From Gongronella butleri (taxonomy: Eukaryota; Mucoromycota; Mucoromycetes; Mucorales; Cunninghamellaceae), in contig JAIWZP010000002.1 of the NCBI GenBank assembly GCA_025201375.1, forward strand, positions 620,001 through 684,000: a stretch of 64,000 nucleotides of DNA, read 5' to 3'. Below, piece after piece: positions 1 through 12,334 of the stretch. The notes beneath the pieces were generated by a model. It was not told where the DNA came from and made no database searches. It saw only the letters and a list, made by a program, of their open reading frames with translations. The position numbers and the translations under genes are program-made. Numbering within the stretch: position 1 is the first letter of the stretch; every line of letters starts with the position of its first letter.

Positions 1-65
1 CTTTTCCCTCTTTTTTCTTCTATTTTCTGACGCCATTTTCTCTTTTTTTCTACTTTTTCTTTCAG

Positions 66-1126
66 CGCCTGGCCCTCGATCCATTGGCAGACAAGGCAAA
101 AGAGGAAGACGACCTGAATGAGGTGGATGAGTCGGTGTTTTTCACGGTGAATTACGACAAGTACAATATGCTTTTGCGCAACGAGATGATTGTCGATTTT
201 GCCACGGAGAAGCACAATCGCACGGCTGGCCAAATCATTCAGGCCTTCTTTGACCATGGCAAGAAGCAGATGAAGCTGATTTCTGAAGACGATACGCGTA
301 TGGGATCAAAAAAAAAAATGAAAAAAGAGGGGAAAAGTGCAAGATTTATGCTCTGACCCCCATTTTTTTTTGTTTTTTTTTTTTAGCGCCTGCGACGCCA
401 TTGCACATTGCGAATCTGTTGCCAGTAGATGTTGCGCAGCGGAACGACATTGTGCTTCAGCACGAGTCGATGTCTGCACATCAAAAACAAACACCTGGTC
501 TCCAGGACATTGTGCGTGCTTACATTTCACTTTTACAAGCGGATGTGGCTGGGTTTGTCAAAATCAAGGATGGTGCGGGCGCGAACCAGTACACGGTGAA
601 TTTGGCCAAGCTGCGCACGACGATGAAGCGGCGTGTTCTCGAGTCTTTGCTGCGCGAGCGATTTGGTGTGGCAACGTGCCGCGTTGCGCGTATTCTGATG
701 GAAAAGGGCAAATTGGATGAGAACCAGGTGCAAAAGTTGGCGATGTTGCCGCCCAAGGACACGCGAGAAAAGCTGGGGCAATTGCAGCTGCAGGGCTTTG
801 TGGATATCCAAGAAGTGCCAAAGAGCGCGGATCGCACACCCGGCCGCTCGTTCCACCTGTGGTACATTTCGCTCGACAAATGCTACGAGCAGCTGCTCAC
901 CGACGTCTATCGCACCATTGCCAACCTCCAGCAGCGCAAAAAACACGAGCTCAACCAACGCAGCGCCCTGTTGCAGAAACTCGACCGCGAGGACGTGCGT
1001 AAAAACTTTGATCTGCTCAGTGATCACGACAAGGCGCAACTCGACCACATGAACAAGCTCATCGAGAGGCTTGAAACATCCAAGACCCGACTGGATACCA
1101 TGATCATGATCCTTCGTGATTTTTAA
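66..1126 (+). CDS. RPC82: RNA polymerase III subunit RPC3/C82, upstream tandem copy (5' end outside window)
   Basis: This is the C-terminal part of a Pol III RPC3/C82-type subunit, which belongs to the RPC3-RPC6-RPC7 subcomplex used for initiation in the nucleus. The visible exons are 66-297 and 387-1126. The donor after 297 and the T-rich acceptor before 387 restore one frame. The first exon encodes a winged-helix-like segment (VNYDKYNMLLRNEMIVDFA). The second carries the C-terminal winged helices and the long helical tail typical of C82, with the segment LLQKLDREDVRKNFDLLSDH near its end and a TAA stop. The segment order and the tail match the complete copy just downstream, so the two form a tandem paralog pair. 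The N-terminus lies left of base 1. Family call is from recalled C82 architecture; confidence is high. Confidence 0.85.
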
Positions 1127-1316
1127 GCAAAAATAGTCGTTCTTTTTTTTTTTTGGCAAAACAAAGAAATTCATGCAAATTCTAAGTCATAAAAGCTCAT
1201 TTCATCCTCCGCTTTTTTTCTTTTTCTTTTTTTTTTTGTGCCTTGCTCTTTCATCATTTTTTACTTTCGTTTTTCATCTTTTTCGTGTTTTTTTTCAAAT
1301 TTTCTCCTTTTCGCTC

Positions 1317-3341
1317 ATGTCGTCGTCGTCCATCGTGTGCCATGAGATCATCCGCGAGGAATTTGGCGATCTGACGTCGGTGAGCACGTGTTGCTGAACC
1401 GGATAACATGGTTCACATCATGCTCACCCCCCCTTTTTTTTTAACAAGATGGTGGCGCTTCAATTGATGAAAAGGCGATTTTCGTCCTTAGATGAGCTTG
1501 AGCGAGCAACTCTGCTTACACGGCAGCAAGTGCGCAAGGCGCTGGTGGTCCTGATTCAGCACCAGCTGTGTTTGTTCACGGAGCCCGTTCAGAATCTTGC
1601 GACGGACGACCCGCCGTATTATTTGATTGACGAAACCAAGGTGTTGCTGCGCCTGCGGATGGCTAGATTCATGGAGGTCGCTCAAGAACTCTTTGGTGAC
1701 GAGGTAATTTGGATCAATTCATCAAGTGACACGGTGTAAACAATGGATGCTATCTCACGTTTTCTATCTTTTTAATGAAAAATCTTAGGGTCGCAAGGTT
1801 GCGCAGGCGGTGTACACGTTTGGCTGCCTGTCAGTGGACGAGATGCACAAGCAAACACTGGATATTCTTGGTATTGGAAAGCCAATTGGACGCCGACAAT
1901 GGCACAAGCTGATCAATTTCTCTTTTTTTTTATCATTTTTTTTTAATCGCGCAGCTTGCTTCAACATGATAGAAGAAGGCTTTTTGACGCGTGTATGGCC
2001 AGACCACAGCCGTTGGGGTCTGGAAAATGTCGGGGACGCGTCCGTGCGCAAAAATGACACGTACAAAATCACGCCCATGGTGGTCCCTGGCACGCCATCG
2101 ACTGCCACTGCAGCTGCTGAGCAGCAAATCGACGCGGCTGCCTCGAATGTACGCTACTCTCTCCAATCCATGACCAATCGGTCGCAGGCAGTGCGTCCAT
2201 TTACACCTTTTTCCGTGTTTTTTTTCTAGCGTCCCCCTGACGTGTTTTCGAAAGAATTGGCGACTAGTGTCATGCTGTACGCGCTCAACTACAAAAAATT
2301 CAATCTGCACTTGCGCAACAAGGTACATTGAGCCGCAAAGAAAGGCATGTGAGCTTACCGTTTGGCTGACGCGACGTTATTTTTTTCTCTAGATGATGAT
2401 GGATTTCGTGACAGATGAGCTGAATGACTCGAGTGGCGACATCATCGCGGCTTTGTTCGAGCACGCCAAGAAGCATATGGCCGACCCAACCGAGAACGAC
2501 ACGCGTAAACAAGAAAGCACCAAGAAAAAAAGTGATAAAAAAGTGAAAAAAGGTGAAATTTGACGTGCAATTTTTAGTCCCCGCGAGCCTCGCGCAACTG
2601 GCGGTCCTGGTGCCCGAGGATCTTGCGCGTCGCAGTGATCTTGTGTTGGAAAGCGCGACGTCCGAGTCTGGATTTGAACAAAAGGGCGGATTGTACGCGA
2701 CATTGCGTCGGTATCTGGTTTTGTTGCGTTCGGCGGGCATTGTCAACATGGTGGACCGCGCGGCTGGCGCGCAGACGTACGCGGTGAATGTTTTGCATGT
2801 GCGCAATAGGATGCGGCAACGGATGTTGGAAGAGATGGTGGCGGGGCGATTTGGCGCTGGGACTGCGCGGCTGCTGCGAATTCTTCTTGCGCGTGACATT
2901 CTGCCGGACAAGGAATTGCACCGGATCGCGCTTTTGCCGCTGACAGAGACGCGGACGCGGCTTTGGGAGCTTGCCAAAGCCGGCTATATCGACACGGAGC
3001 TTTTGGGCGGGCACGACGACCGAGCGCCCGTGTATTTGAGCACGGACGAGCGCGTGTGGCACCTGGACACCGAGCATGCGTACGCGCAGCTTCTAGTGGA
3101 CGTGTATACAACAATTATGCGCCTGCAAATGCGCCGCCAGCATGAACGCGACGCGTGCACGAATCTTCTCGCGAAACAAGACCGCGACGACGTCCGTGAA
3201 AACCAAGATTTGCTCGACGACAAGGACAAGGCAAATTTGGACGCTCTCGATGCAAAGGAAGAACGCATTGACGTTGCCATTGAACGCCTCGATTCCATGA
3301 TTCTGCTATTGCGCGACATTTGCCAGCCAGCATTGCATTGA
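1317..3341 (+). CDS. RPC82: RNA polymerase III subunit RPC3/C82, downstream tandem copy (complete)
   Basis: A complete C82-type Pol III subunit. The deduced exons are 1317-1379, 1449-1703, 1789-1870, 1955-2190, 2230-2322, 2393-2504 and 2578-3341; all junctions are GT-AG and keep frame. The start at 1317 (MSSSSIVCHEII) follows a T-rich leader and fits the usual C82 N-terminus, a short helix before the first winged helix. Residues from about 22 on form the first winged helix (RKALVVLIQHQL), a later domain has the segment FNMIEEGFLTRVWP, and the C-terminus is a charged helical tail (KQDRDDVRENQDLLDDKDKA) very like that of the upstream copy. The protein is roughly 530 residues, within the family range. 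The two copies differ at many positions, so the duplication is not recent. Which copy serves Pol III, or whether both do, cannot be told from sequence. Confidence 0.88.
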
Positions 3342-3539
3342 AATGGCCTTTCACCCCCGCTAAAACGTGACCTTTTGCTTAATTCAAAGTGCGCGCCAGT
3401 GCGAGTCAAGATTCATGCAGAAAAGATGAAAATAAAAAAGTGAAACGTTCCCACTGATTTGTATTTTCCCACCAGCTCTTTTTCTTTTTCTTTTTCCCCC
3501 ACGACTTTTATTTTCATTTTCCAAATTCTTTTTTTTAAT

Positions 3540-5747
3540 ATGCCCAACCAGCCCAACCATCGCTACTTGTACAAGCGTACGAGTATCTCGGGGACCCCCG
3601 AGGAATTGTTGAAGAGACGCATTGCTATCAATGAGACGCTGCGCAAAAAGCACCGCGAGCAGCTGATCACGGCCAAGAGGTTCCGCTACCTGTCAAGGCA
3701 AGAGGAGCTCAATGCTATCGAGGTGCCTGTGGAACACGACAGTACGATGAAAATGCCATGGGTCGCTGAAAAAGGATAAAAAAAACGAGAGAGCAAAGAG
3801 CTCAATTCTCTTTTTTTTTCGTCTTTTTCAGTCGACATTGAGCCGTACTACAGGCTGACGCCGGAGCAGACGACGGCATTGGCGCGCGATCTGCGAAGCA
3901 CAAACAAGGTTGCACGCATGGAGGCGATCCAATCGCTCGGCAAATTCGTTGTCGAGCCTGCTGAGGCGCTCATCGAGTACATCACCCAAGGCGACTGCAT
4001 GGAGGTGCTCACGGTAAGGCCCGTTGTCCTATTGTCCCATCGGCTCGTTTAATCGCGTGCAATTGGCGTGTTTTTCGTGGATTTGATTCCAATCCCACTA
4101 AATTTGCCTTTGTTTCCAAAGAACCTGATGACTGGGACCGATGCCGAGGAACAAATGCAGGTCGTGCAAACCATATCGAGTAAGCGAGGCGAGGGGGTTG
4201 TTTGCAGCGGTGTTTTATTTATTTTTCTCGCTTTGACGCGCTGTTTATCCTTTTTTTTAGACATTGCTGCTGGACCCTATGACCTGTGGGCCAAGTCGAT
4301 TGTTTCGGTGCCGTTTATGATCAACCTGCTTTATTCGGACAACCCCAAGCTGCAGGAGCAAGCGGCTCATGCCATTGGCAACATGGCGTGCGAGGATCTC
4401 GGATCCATGTCTACCGAGGTCGATGAGGTCCGCTCGCGCATCCGCAACAATGGCGCTGTGCCACCTCTCGTGCGCATGCTCGACTCGAATGTACGAGAAA
4501 TATTTTGAAAAAAAATGTGTGTAGGCTTACGCACAATTGCGTTTCTAGGACTCCAAAACGATCCAAACCGCGTGTTTTGCGCTTGCCAATCTCGCGCTAG
4601 GCAAGGAGTCCGAGATGCGCGTGTTCCTGGATGCGGACGTGGACAAGCGTCTCATGCACCATCTGTCGCGCGAAACCGTAAGCGAAAAACAAGGCATTGG
4701 CATGAAAAAAGAGGCCAAATTGTCATGTTTCTTTGTTTTTTGTTTCTTTTTGTTGGACAGACGGACACAGTGACGGACATTGCCGGTGTGATCCAATGCC
4801 TTGTGACCAGCAGCAAGGCGTTCCAATCCAAGATGATTCACAATGGGTTCTTGCCACTAATGATCAAGCTGGCCGACGATCTCAAAGACGAAGACTCGCT
4901 CGCACTGCCATTCCTGCGCACATTCGGCATCCTCGCACATTCCTCCGACAACAATACTGAACTGCTTCTGCAGCAACCAGGCTTCCTCACATTGCTGCTC
5001 ACCCTCATCGAATCCGAACAGCGGTAAAACGAGAAAAAAATGACAGCAAGTGGCACGATTTTTGCAGCCAACTGACAGCCATTTCTCTCTTTATTTTTTT
5101 TTTGTTATAATGGTTGGATCAGGATGGTCAAAAAGGAAGCGCTGTGGGTGCTGAACAACATAACGGCGAACCAAAAGCCCGTGATTGTGGAACAGACGGA
5201 TGTGCCGCAATTGGCGGCGACGCTGACCAAGCTCGTGCAGGTCGGCCATTTCGACATGCGTCAGATGGTAAAGCATCGAAAGAAAAAAAAAGACGAGATG
5301 AGGACAGGCGAGCATTGTGTGTCTAACAGCACCCCTTGCTTCTCGCCATCTCGTTGCCTAGGCCGCCACTTGCCTTTTAAACATCATGCATCACGACAAA
5401 AAGTCCCTTGACAGTCTCGACCACCGCACCATCCTCAAGGGTAAAAAAAAAAAAAAGAGGCCAAAAATCAGCTCATTTCGTAATTTTTTTGTATGTTTTT
5501 CCAACTTTGCATAGCCATGCTCGACTTTTTACGTTCGCAAGACGCGGATTTGATTCGCCTTGGCTTGAGCTATATTGACAATTTGATGAATTACGTGACC
5601 AATGGCAAGCAAATCATCGACAACACGCCCAATGTCATGGACGCGCTAGCTGCCGTCAATCCAGCGCCTGATCCTGAGCTGTACGACTTTGCCAACAAGC
5701 TTGTCGACACTTATTACAATGAAAATGTACAGGACATGCAGGAATAA
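3540..5747 (+). CDS. Divergent importin-alpha-like protein (IBB domain + armadillo repeats)
   Basis: Probable nuclear-import adaptor. The N-terminal 60 or so residues are basic and helical (RRIAINETLRKKHREQLI, then TAKRFRYL), like an importin-beta-binding domain. Armadillo-type helices follow: SIVSVPFMINLLYSDNP, EQAAHAIGNMACEDLG, NGAVPPLVRMLDSN, QTACFALANLALG and KEALWVLNNITANQ. About nine exons were inferred with short T-rich introns, including a phase-1 donor at 3742 and acceptors near 3832, 4261, 4548, 4762, 5124 and 5364. The last exon ends at the TAA at 5747, followed by AATAAA near 5769. Canonical importin-alpha repeats read more like WTLSNI, so this is a divergent paralog or related IBB-ARM adaptor rather than a confident Srp1 ortholog. 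Another ARM protein with a basic N-terminus is the main alternative. Confidence 0.7.
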
Positions 5748-5869
5748 GGACAATCGACCATCGAAAATGAATAAAAAAAATGAGTGTGTATGATATGGTT
5801 TTAATGTAAATTTGGAATATTAATACGAAATGGGGTGGGGGTAAAACATAGGTGTACAAAGCGGAAATC

Positions 5870-7297
5870 CTAGGAGGACGACGAATCGCCAAATCGCGCA
5901 AAGGGGGAAACGCGGCTGGTGCCATTGGGAGCATTGGCGGGAGCATTGGTGGGCGCATTCGGTGGAATTCGGCCCAAAACGCGACCTGAGCCTGGCCTGG
6001 CGCCAGGTTGTGGTGGTGGCGACGTGGCGCGTGACGATGGGGCACTGTTGACGGTTGTTCCGCCGACAGAAGGCGGCGGTGACGGTGGAGACGACAATGG
6101 CCACCTCGATGACGCGTGTTGCGGCGTGGGCTGGTGCAAAACGGTGTGTTGTGGCGGCTCGTAAGGCGGATTCGACGATTGCGGTGTCCTAGAGGCATCG
6201 TCGTCCTTGTTGCTGAACAATTGTTCAATGCGGCCCTTGGCCGTCTCGCCTAGTGTGCCAATGGCTTGCCAATTGAACTTGTTCAGCGGCACTTGCTCGT
6301 TTGGCGAAGGTGTCTGCGTCGTTGGTGCCTGTTGGCCACGTAAGATCGCATCAAGACGCTGGTCTCGCTCTTGTCGTGAGTGACTCGACCGCGCACCAAG
6401 AAATGCACCGTCCAATCCAGTAGCAGCACCGCGTCCGTTGCCCCGCGTGTCGCGCGCAGGCTCCACCGTGTACTTTGACGTGTAGATCTGCAAAAAAAAA
6501 AAAGAAGAGGAAGGGGCGCAAAAGTGAGCCATGGCGATCCCATTCCAAAAAAAAAGTCAACATTTTATGATAAACTTACGCCAAACGCGCTGCGCACACG
6601 GCCAAGAATTCCCGAGGGCGGCTCGTGGTACTGGAGCATCGATCGTTCGATTTGCTGGCGCTCTAAAAGCAGAAACAGCTGCCATGAGATGATGTTATTC
6701 TCTTTTTTTTTCTTTTTTTTTTTTTTTGTACCTTGGACGATCAATTGCAAGCCTTCCGCGACGTCCACATTCAGATCGCCGTGCTCCTCGTCGCCATCCG
6801 TGCTCGACATGCCAAACCAGTGCGATTGGAAGAACGCTGCAAGCGCAGGAATCAAAATCACCACGGGGAACCAGTCAATGAACACATTGCCCAGGAACGG
6901 CACAAGATTCGCCTTGCCCATGAACTATTTAAGGGAAAGAAGGTGAATTCCAGCCTTGATGCCTCTTTTTTTCTCTCCCCCTCCGGAAAAAAATGGCCTT
7001 ACCTTGCTAAACACCGTGTCATCCTCGCCACCATTGGCGCTACCAAGGAGATTGATGTAATTGTAGCACAATGGCGCCCTGCACGCGATAAAAAAAAAGG
7101 GGCCCGTGAGTCGCTAGAAGAAGGGGGATTGGGCAAAAGAGCTTACATCATCTTGCACATATAGCTGGTGAACCAGAGCAGACTATTGGGGTCGGTGTGG
7201 TGATGCGGAATGAGCAGGTACAAGTTGAAAAAGCGCACTTTGAAGAGCGAGGTATAGACGCTAATGCACATCCATGCCAGAATGAAGAAAGAGACAA

Positions 7298-7328
<31 letters not shown>

Positions 7329-9044
7329 CGAAAAAAAGAATGAGATTTCGCCCAATTCGCGCAATTTTCCCTTGACATCATACCTCGACGCCTGCATAAT
7401 TGTATTCTTGGCTGTAGGCGCGGACTGTCAAGCCGACAATGGACACAAGAGGCGACTGGATGTTGAATGTGAGCTCAGACCAAAGCATGCACACACTAAA
7501 AATGGCGGCAAACACCGCGAGTGCGCGGTATACACGCGATCGGAATACAATCACCCACCACCATTCCGCACGCAGCAGCATGTTTGACCAGAATGTGCCC
7601 TCCACGGATGGCCGCAGCGACGACCGGAAGCGTCTAAACGAGAAAAAAAAAACACGCGTCAGAGAGCTTCCGATGCGTTTTTACATGCAATACCTGTCAG
7701 AATTGGACCGATTGGTCTCGATGTCCTGCAAATAAAACGCCTCGTGCAGCAGATTGTTCCACAGTCTAAAAAAAAGGACGCGTGTCAGTCGCGTCTCTTT
7801 GCACAATTTTGCACCGCAATTAGCTCTTACGCTGATTTTCGCTCCTTGTTTCGCTCTGCCCAGATCATTCGGCGATTGACGTCGACGAGATACTCCTCTG
7901 TGATCTGGCTAGGGACGGGCAACGTGTGGTCCGGGTCAGCGTACGTTGGATTGCGCGCAAAAGGAAAGCGCGCGACCGTTTGATCGACGAGGCGGTGCAA
8001 GTGTGGGTCGTGGCGCAGCGGGCGATGCGAAATCGTGTTGATGGTCTGATGGAGCACGCAAAAAAAAAAAAAAAAAAGAGAGAGAGAGAGAGAGAGGCGC
8101 GTGAATTACTGCGTTTTTTTTTTTAGCCATTTTTTGACTTTTACCTTTGCCAATTCATCGTATTCGAGCTCGCTGTCCATGCATTCCTCCTTTGCGCGCG
8201 GAGCCTTTTTGCACAGCTCTTCGAGGCGATGCTTGAGCATGCCACTGAACCACAGCTCGCGTGGGACGGCGACGCAGCCATAGCCCATGAACATAATCAC
8301 CAAAAAAAGACCCCAGCTGTTCGCCATGGCCATGACAAAGCTCTGCAGCTTGGCCCTGCAAGAGAAGAAGAAAAAAGATAAGCAATTTGGCCGGGCAATT
8401 TGAGGTGGTCCCCATACCATGTGGTGTAGCCGCCCTTGAAAACAAGATAAACGAGTCCAATGAGCCCGACGACGACGTAAATCGAGTAGAATTTGAGATT
8501 GACGCGCAGCGCGGTACGCAGCTTGCTGACAACGTTGAATTCGCCCGTGTTCACGTATGCCTGCATCATCGGAATCGTGAACCTGAATCAAAAAAGTGAA
8601 AAAAATGAAAAACGACGTCATTTTGTCGCGTGACACGCGATCGGGGCGCGGATTTTTTTTTTTTTTTCATACCAGGTCAGACAGAACGAGGTCCAGTAGA
8701 TGGTGCGCCAAGCAACATACAAAGTTGTCGCCGAAACGTGCGTCAAAGGCTCTCGGCAGCCGCCTTCGCACTTGTCATACAGCATCTACACAAAGCAATT
8801 GAGTCTTTTGACATCACCACAAGAAAACAGGTGCTTTTTTTTTTTTTTTTTTTACCGAGGCCATGTCCATTGGCAAGAGCAAGACTATCCAAAAGGGAAA
8901 GAACCAGCCGAGAATACAAGTGACGGACACGTACCAAGGCTGTTTTCGAAAATTGCCATAGTGCGACACCGAAAAGCATACCAGCACCAATAGCATCGTG
9001 ATGGTCAGCACGAATGCCAGCCAGCTCGTGCCCTCCATCGTCAT
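5870..9044 (-). CDS. LMBR1 domain-containing protein 2-like multipass membrane protein
   Basis: Read on the minus strand, about twelve exons give a polytopic protein. Exon 1 (start 9044, MTMEGTSWLAFVLTI) has two membrane helices with HYGNFRKQPWYV between them, as in LMBRD2. Next come YDKCEGGC...FCLTW, a helix YSIYVVVGLIGLVYLV, and the family-typical MFMGYGCVAVPRELWF. A cytosolic charged loop follows, then a cluster of membrane exons (around 7600-6740) with WWWVIVFRSRVYRALAVF and SFFILAWMCISVYTSL. The last exon is a low-complexity Pro/Ser/Ala-rich cytosolic tail ending at 5870. LMBRD2 homologs have been tied to membrane receptor signalling in animals; the role in fungi is unclear. An upstream in-frame ATG at about 9110 would add a hydrophobic stretch, but family similarity begins at 9044. 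Confidence 0.82.
8060..8096. repeat. Poly(A) run and (AG)n microsatellite inside an intron
   Basis: A run of about 17 A followed by roughly ten AG dinucleotides sits in an intron of the LMBRD2-like gene. On the coding strand it reads (CT)n then T-run, that is a pyrimidine tract. Confidence 0.9.
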
Positions 9045-9251
9045 GACAAAGAAAAAAAAGACAAAAAGCGGTGAAACGTGCAAGAAAAAAAGCCAGAATG
9101 CGAGAACCATCTTCTTGCACGAATCTTGCCTTTTTCGATCGAAGTCGGACAATGATTTTTTTTGCATATTTTAGCGGCGCGAATTTTGTGATTTGACACC
9201 TTTTTTTTTTTTTTTGTTCTCTTTACTTTTTTTTTCCAACACACTTTTAAT

Positions 9252-10396
9252 ATGTCCATCCCTACCACTATGAATGCCGTTGTCCTCGAGACTTTTGGCC
9301 CCCCTGACGCGTTGGAGTACAAGCAAGTGCCTGTGCCCAAAATTAAAAAGCCCACCGAGGTGCTGGTCAAAGTCAAGGTACAAAAAAAAAAATGAAAAAG
9401 TGTATGATTTGTAATCGAGATGGATGTCTGATTTTTTTTTTAATTCTTGAATGGTAGGCAGCTGGTGTCAATCCGGTCGAAGCCAAGATGCGCAGTGGCA
9501 ATCTCTTCCATTTCGCGGTCAAGAAAAACGCGATTTTGGGCGCTGATTTCTCTGGCGACATTGTTGCTGTTGGCGATAAGGTGTCCAAATTCGCGGTTGG
9601 CGACGCGGTGCTGGGCAAGCTCAACCTGCCGAGCGGCCCGCAGGGCTCGTACGCCGAGTATTTGGTGATTGATGAATCTGGCGCCATCAGTGCCAAGCCT
9701 GCGACGCTGTCTTATATTGAAGCCGCGTCGTTTGGTATTGCGTATCTGACGGCATTGCAAGGCGTCGTGTACGCGCATCCTCTGCCGACAGAGGTCGCGG
9801 AAGGCCAAGAAGCTCCCAAGGTCCTTATCTTGGGCGCCTCGGGCGGTGTTGGCTCGTTTGGCGTTCAGGTTGGCAAGGCGATTGGCGCGCACGTGGTTGC
9901 CGTTTGCAGCGGCAAGAATGCGGCGCTTGTCACGGAACTCGGCGCGGACCGCATTGTCGACTACACGGACAAGAGCGCGGTGGCGGCGCTCGCCGAGGAA
10001 AAGGACTCGTACGACGTGATCTTTGATCTGGTTGGCGGCGACGATTATTACAACCAGCTGCTGCCAGTCCTCAAGAAGAAGGGCATCTTTGTCACCGCCG
10101 TCGGTCCCCAAGAGCACTCGGGCTCCGAGCGCGTGCGCATCTTTGACTACATCTCCATGGGCGCAGGCATCGCGCGCCGCTCATTGTTCGGCGCCAAGGG
10201 TCGCTACTCCATGATTCTTACCCTGCCCCACGACAAATTCGATGAAACTCTCAAAAAATGGCTCCCTGCGCAAAAGATCAAGGGCCATGTCGACGATGAA
10301 AATATCCTGGACCTCAAGGACGTCGCCGAGGCCCACAAGCGCATCGAGTCCCACCGCACCACGGGCAAAATCGTCCTGCGTGTCGCCTCTGACTAA
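9252..10396 (+). CDS. Medium-chain quinone oxidoreductase/zeta-crystallin-like reductase
   Basis: NAD(P)H-dependent oxidoreductase of the zinc-independent MDR family (quinone oxidoreductase group). Exons are 9252-9377 and 9458-10396, joined by one T-rich intron. The N-terminal GroES-like catalytic domain has AAGVNPVEAKMRSG and GADFSGDIVAVG. The Rossmann domain begins near residue 170 with the nucleotide-binding motif ILGASGGVGSFGVQVGKAIG, followed by IFDLVGGDDYYNQLL and the C-terminal HKRIESHRTTGKIVLRV typical of this group. The zinc-ligand Cys/His set of alcohol dehydrogenases is not seen. Length (about 354 residues) is normal. The enzyme is probably cytosolic and reduces quinones or enones; the true substrate is unknown. 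Confidence 0.9.
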
Positions 10397-10601
10397 CGAA
10401 CCTGTGTTCCTATTTTACTAATCCATCATTAAAAAACATTTGGTTTTATGCACAAGTACTGAAAAAGGCAAGTGACGCGTTCGTCGTGATTTCTGCCCAT
10501 TGAACGCGTCGCATCAGCACGTCGCCAGCCAAAATCATCCAAATGGGGACCATTTTTTCTTAGCAATTGCATGGAGCGCGTCACACAAAGGGATATTTGC
10601 T

Positions 10602-11190
10602 TTATTCCTCTTTGTGCTTTGCAGCGAGCGCCTTGGACACGCGTCTGTATGAGTCGATAAGCATGATCAATGGCAAAATAAAGTAAGGAAGGTAGAATCC
10701 AACGAGGGTGAACCGTTCCTGCTGTGACAACGCGTGCACCGGGTTCAGCAGCACTTCAAACAGTGTGGGCCACACCGTCGTGGCAACATGCGCGCCATAG
10801 ACCACTAAACTCAGGCGGCACGACGACGAATCTGGCGAGAAAAATTTTAAAAAAAACACGTGAGTTTACCAGGCATTTAGCTTCTCATGGTGAGCATTTG
10901 TTATCGTTTCTTCTTACCTTGCCACAATCCCTTGCACGCGACAAAGAAAAACGCGAATTGGAACAAGGCCTCCGCGTAAATAAAGGACAAATACCAGTAG
11001 ACAGGCTCACTGCTGCCCATGAATGGGTCTTTGTAGTCGTTTGCGAACATGAGCAGCGCATCCTTGAGCACTTGCGGCACCCAGTGTGCAGGATAAAACA
11101 CCTGAAAGTCGATGAGAACCGTCACAGGGATGTGCGTCGCAAAATAGATAAAATATACGAGATCAAGCGGGCGCTGCAGTAAAGAAGTCA
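10602..11190 (-). CDS. TMEM97/sigma-2 receptor-like EXPERA domain protein
   Basis: Small four-helix endoplasmic-reticulum membrane protein of the EXPERA family. Exons on the minus strand are 11190-10918 and 10831-10602; the donor GTAAG and an acceptor ending CAG give LWQ-DSSSC. The protein starts MTSLLQRPLDLVYFIYFATH. The conserved pieces are HIPVTVLIDFQ, the amphipathic FANDYKDPFM, a membrane segment LFQFAFFFVACKGLWQ, and FTLVGFYLPYFILPLIMLID near the C-terminus, which ends in a lysine-rich tail (AAKHKEE) like an ER retrieval signal. Length (167 residues) matches TMEM97. In animals the family binds sterol-like ligands and NPC1; a sterol-related role here is inference. Confidence 0.9.
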
Positions 11191-11974
11191 TTGTCAAAAA
11201 AAAAAAAAAAAAAGAGTCAGGGGAAGGGGCGAAAATGTGGGAGCAACTCATTTCAGGGCCGGTGGGGCCTTGGCCCAAAAGTTGGGACGGCGCCAATTTG
11301 TCAGACCAGCTTTGAAAAGACGTGTTTAGCGCAAAAAAAAATCGATTTACACGACAACCACGGCTCCACCAAGGCCACGAAATGGATAAAAAAATGTTAA
11401 AGCCTTGGCAACCCATGCACACTGCAGTATCATAATGGGAGGTACTGTATGGACACGATAAAATCAAGAAAAGCAGCAAGAAATCCGCTGCCCAATTGCC
11501 TGCAACAATATCGTTTTCATGAAAAATCAACGAATATCATACATACAGTATTCATGCTTTTACTGTAAGCTCATCCGAGGCGTCTCAGAATATCATATCA
11601 CGTTCCGAGCAATTTTTTTTAGTTGGCAGCGAGCTGTTGTATGGAGCTTACGGTAAAAACAACGTATATGTTGTACGAATTGCAACTTTGCAAGCATGGA
11701 CATGCTTCAAAATACTGTAATAAAATTCACTATTGTATTTACCGTATCATACAGTATGATATTCGTACACTTTTCTCTTTTCTGTCATCTGCACTGACAA
11801 TTGATTCAGCAAGTGCAGATGGTCGTCGAGCTTCATGTTGAGGTCATTGCACGCCATTCGGCAAAGGGTCAACGGTCAAGGTTGCTGGGCGCAAATTGCT
11901 GGAATAAATGCTTGTTCGTTCCATGAGAGGCTACGAATCTCCGATAATACGGTACGTACAGCATACATACTGTA
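11191..11974. other. AT-rich intergenic DNA without genes
   Basis: No convincing gene is seen. The stretch has several copies of TACTGTA or its complement TACAGTA (for example near 11444, 11546, 11704, 11750 and 11968) and of TATCATA. The retrotransposon is inserted at its right end. Confidence 0.6.
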
Positions 11975-11978
11975 CCGG

Positions 11979-12323
11979 TGTTGTGTCTGGGCAATCCTTA
12001 GGTGAAGTGAGAGACAAAAAAAGAGCAATTGGGGCACCAAGCACCAAGAAAACGCGACAAACGCGTAAAAAAAAGAAATAAAGCAGGATAAAAACCTTTA
12101 ATGGGTGTTAGTGCACTATTAGGGATATGGATATGTGGACTTACCACTGGCAGACAGTGGTTTAAAACGTGCAAAGTAAAAAAGAAAAAAAAAGAAAAAA
12201 AAGCAAAAGGATAAAGAAAGAAAGGATAGGGGCTGCGAAAAGCAAGAAAAGGGCAAAAATAGGGAAGAAAGAAAAAAAAAAAAAAAAAAAAGGGGCACAC
12301 AAAAAAAAAGCACATTCCTGACA
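11979..12323 (-). repeat. 3' LTR of the Ty3/Gypsy element
   Basis: The LTR is 345 bp and almost identical to the 5' LTR. The visible differences are ATAAAG against ATAATAAAG near 12080 and the length of the poly(A) run near 12272-12291. Confidence 0.93.
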
Positions 12324-12334
12324 TACTCCCCCAC
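12324..12334 (-). other. Polypurine tract of the retrotransposon
   Basis: On the minus strand the sequence directly before the 3' LTR is GTGGGGGAGTA, a G-rich purine tract in the position used to prime plus-strand DNA synthesis. It overlaps the pol stop codon. Confidence 0.7.

Noticed and set aside
12000..12320. Phe-rich frames in the LTRs
   Set aside because: They are translations of poly(A)/poly(T) and purine runs present in both LTRs, not genes.
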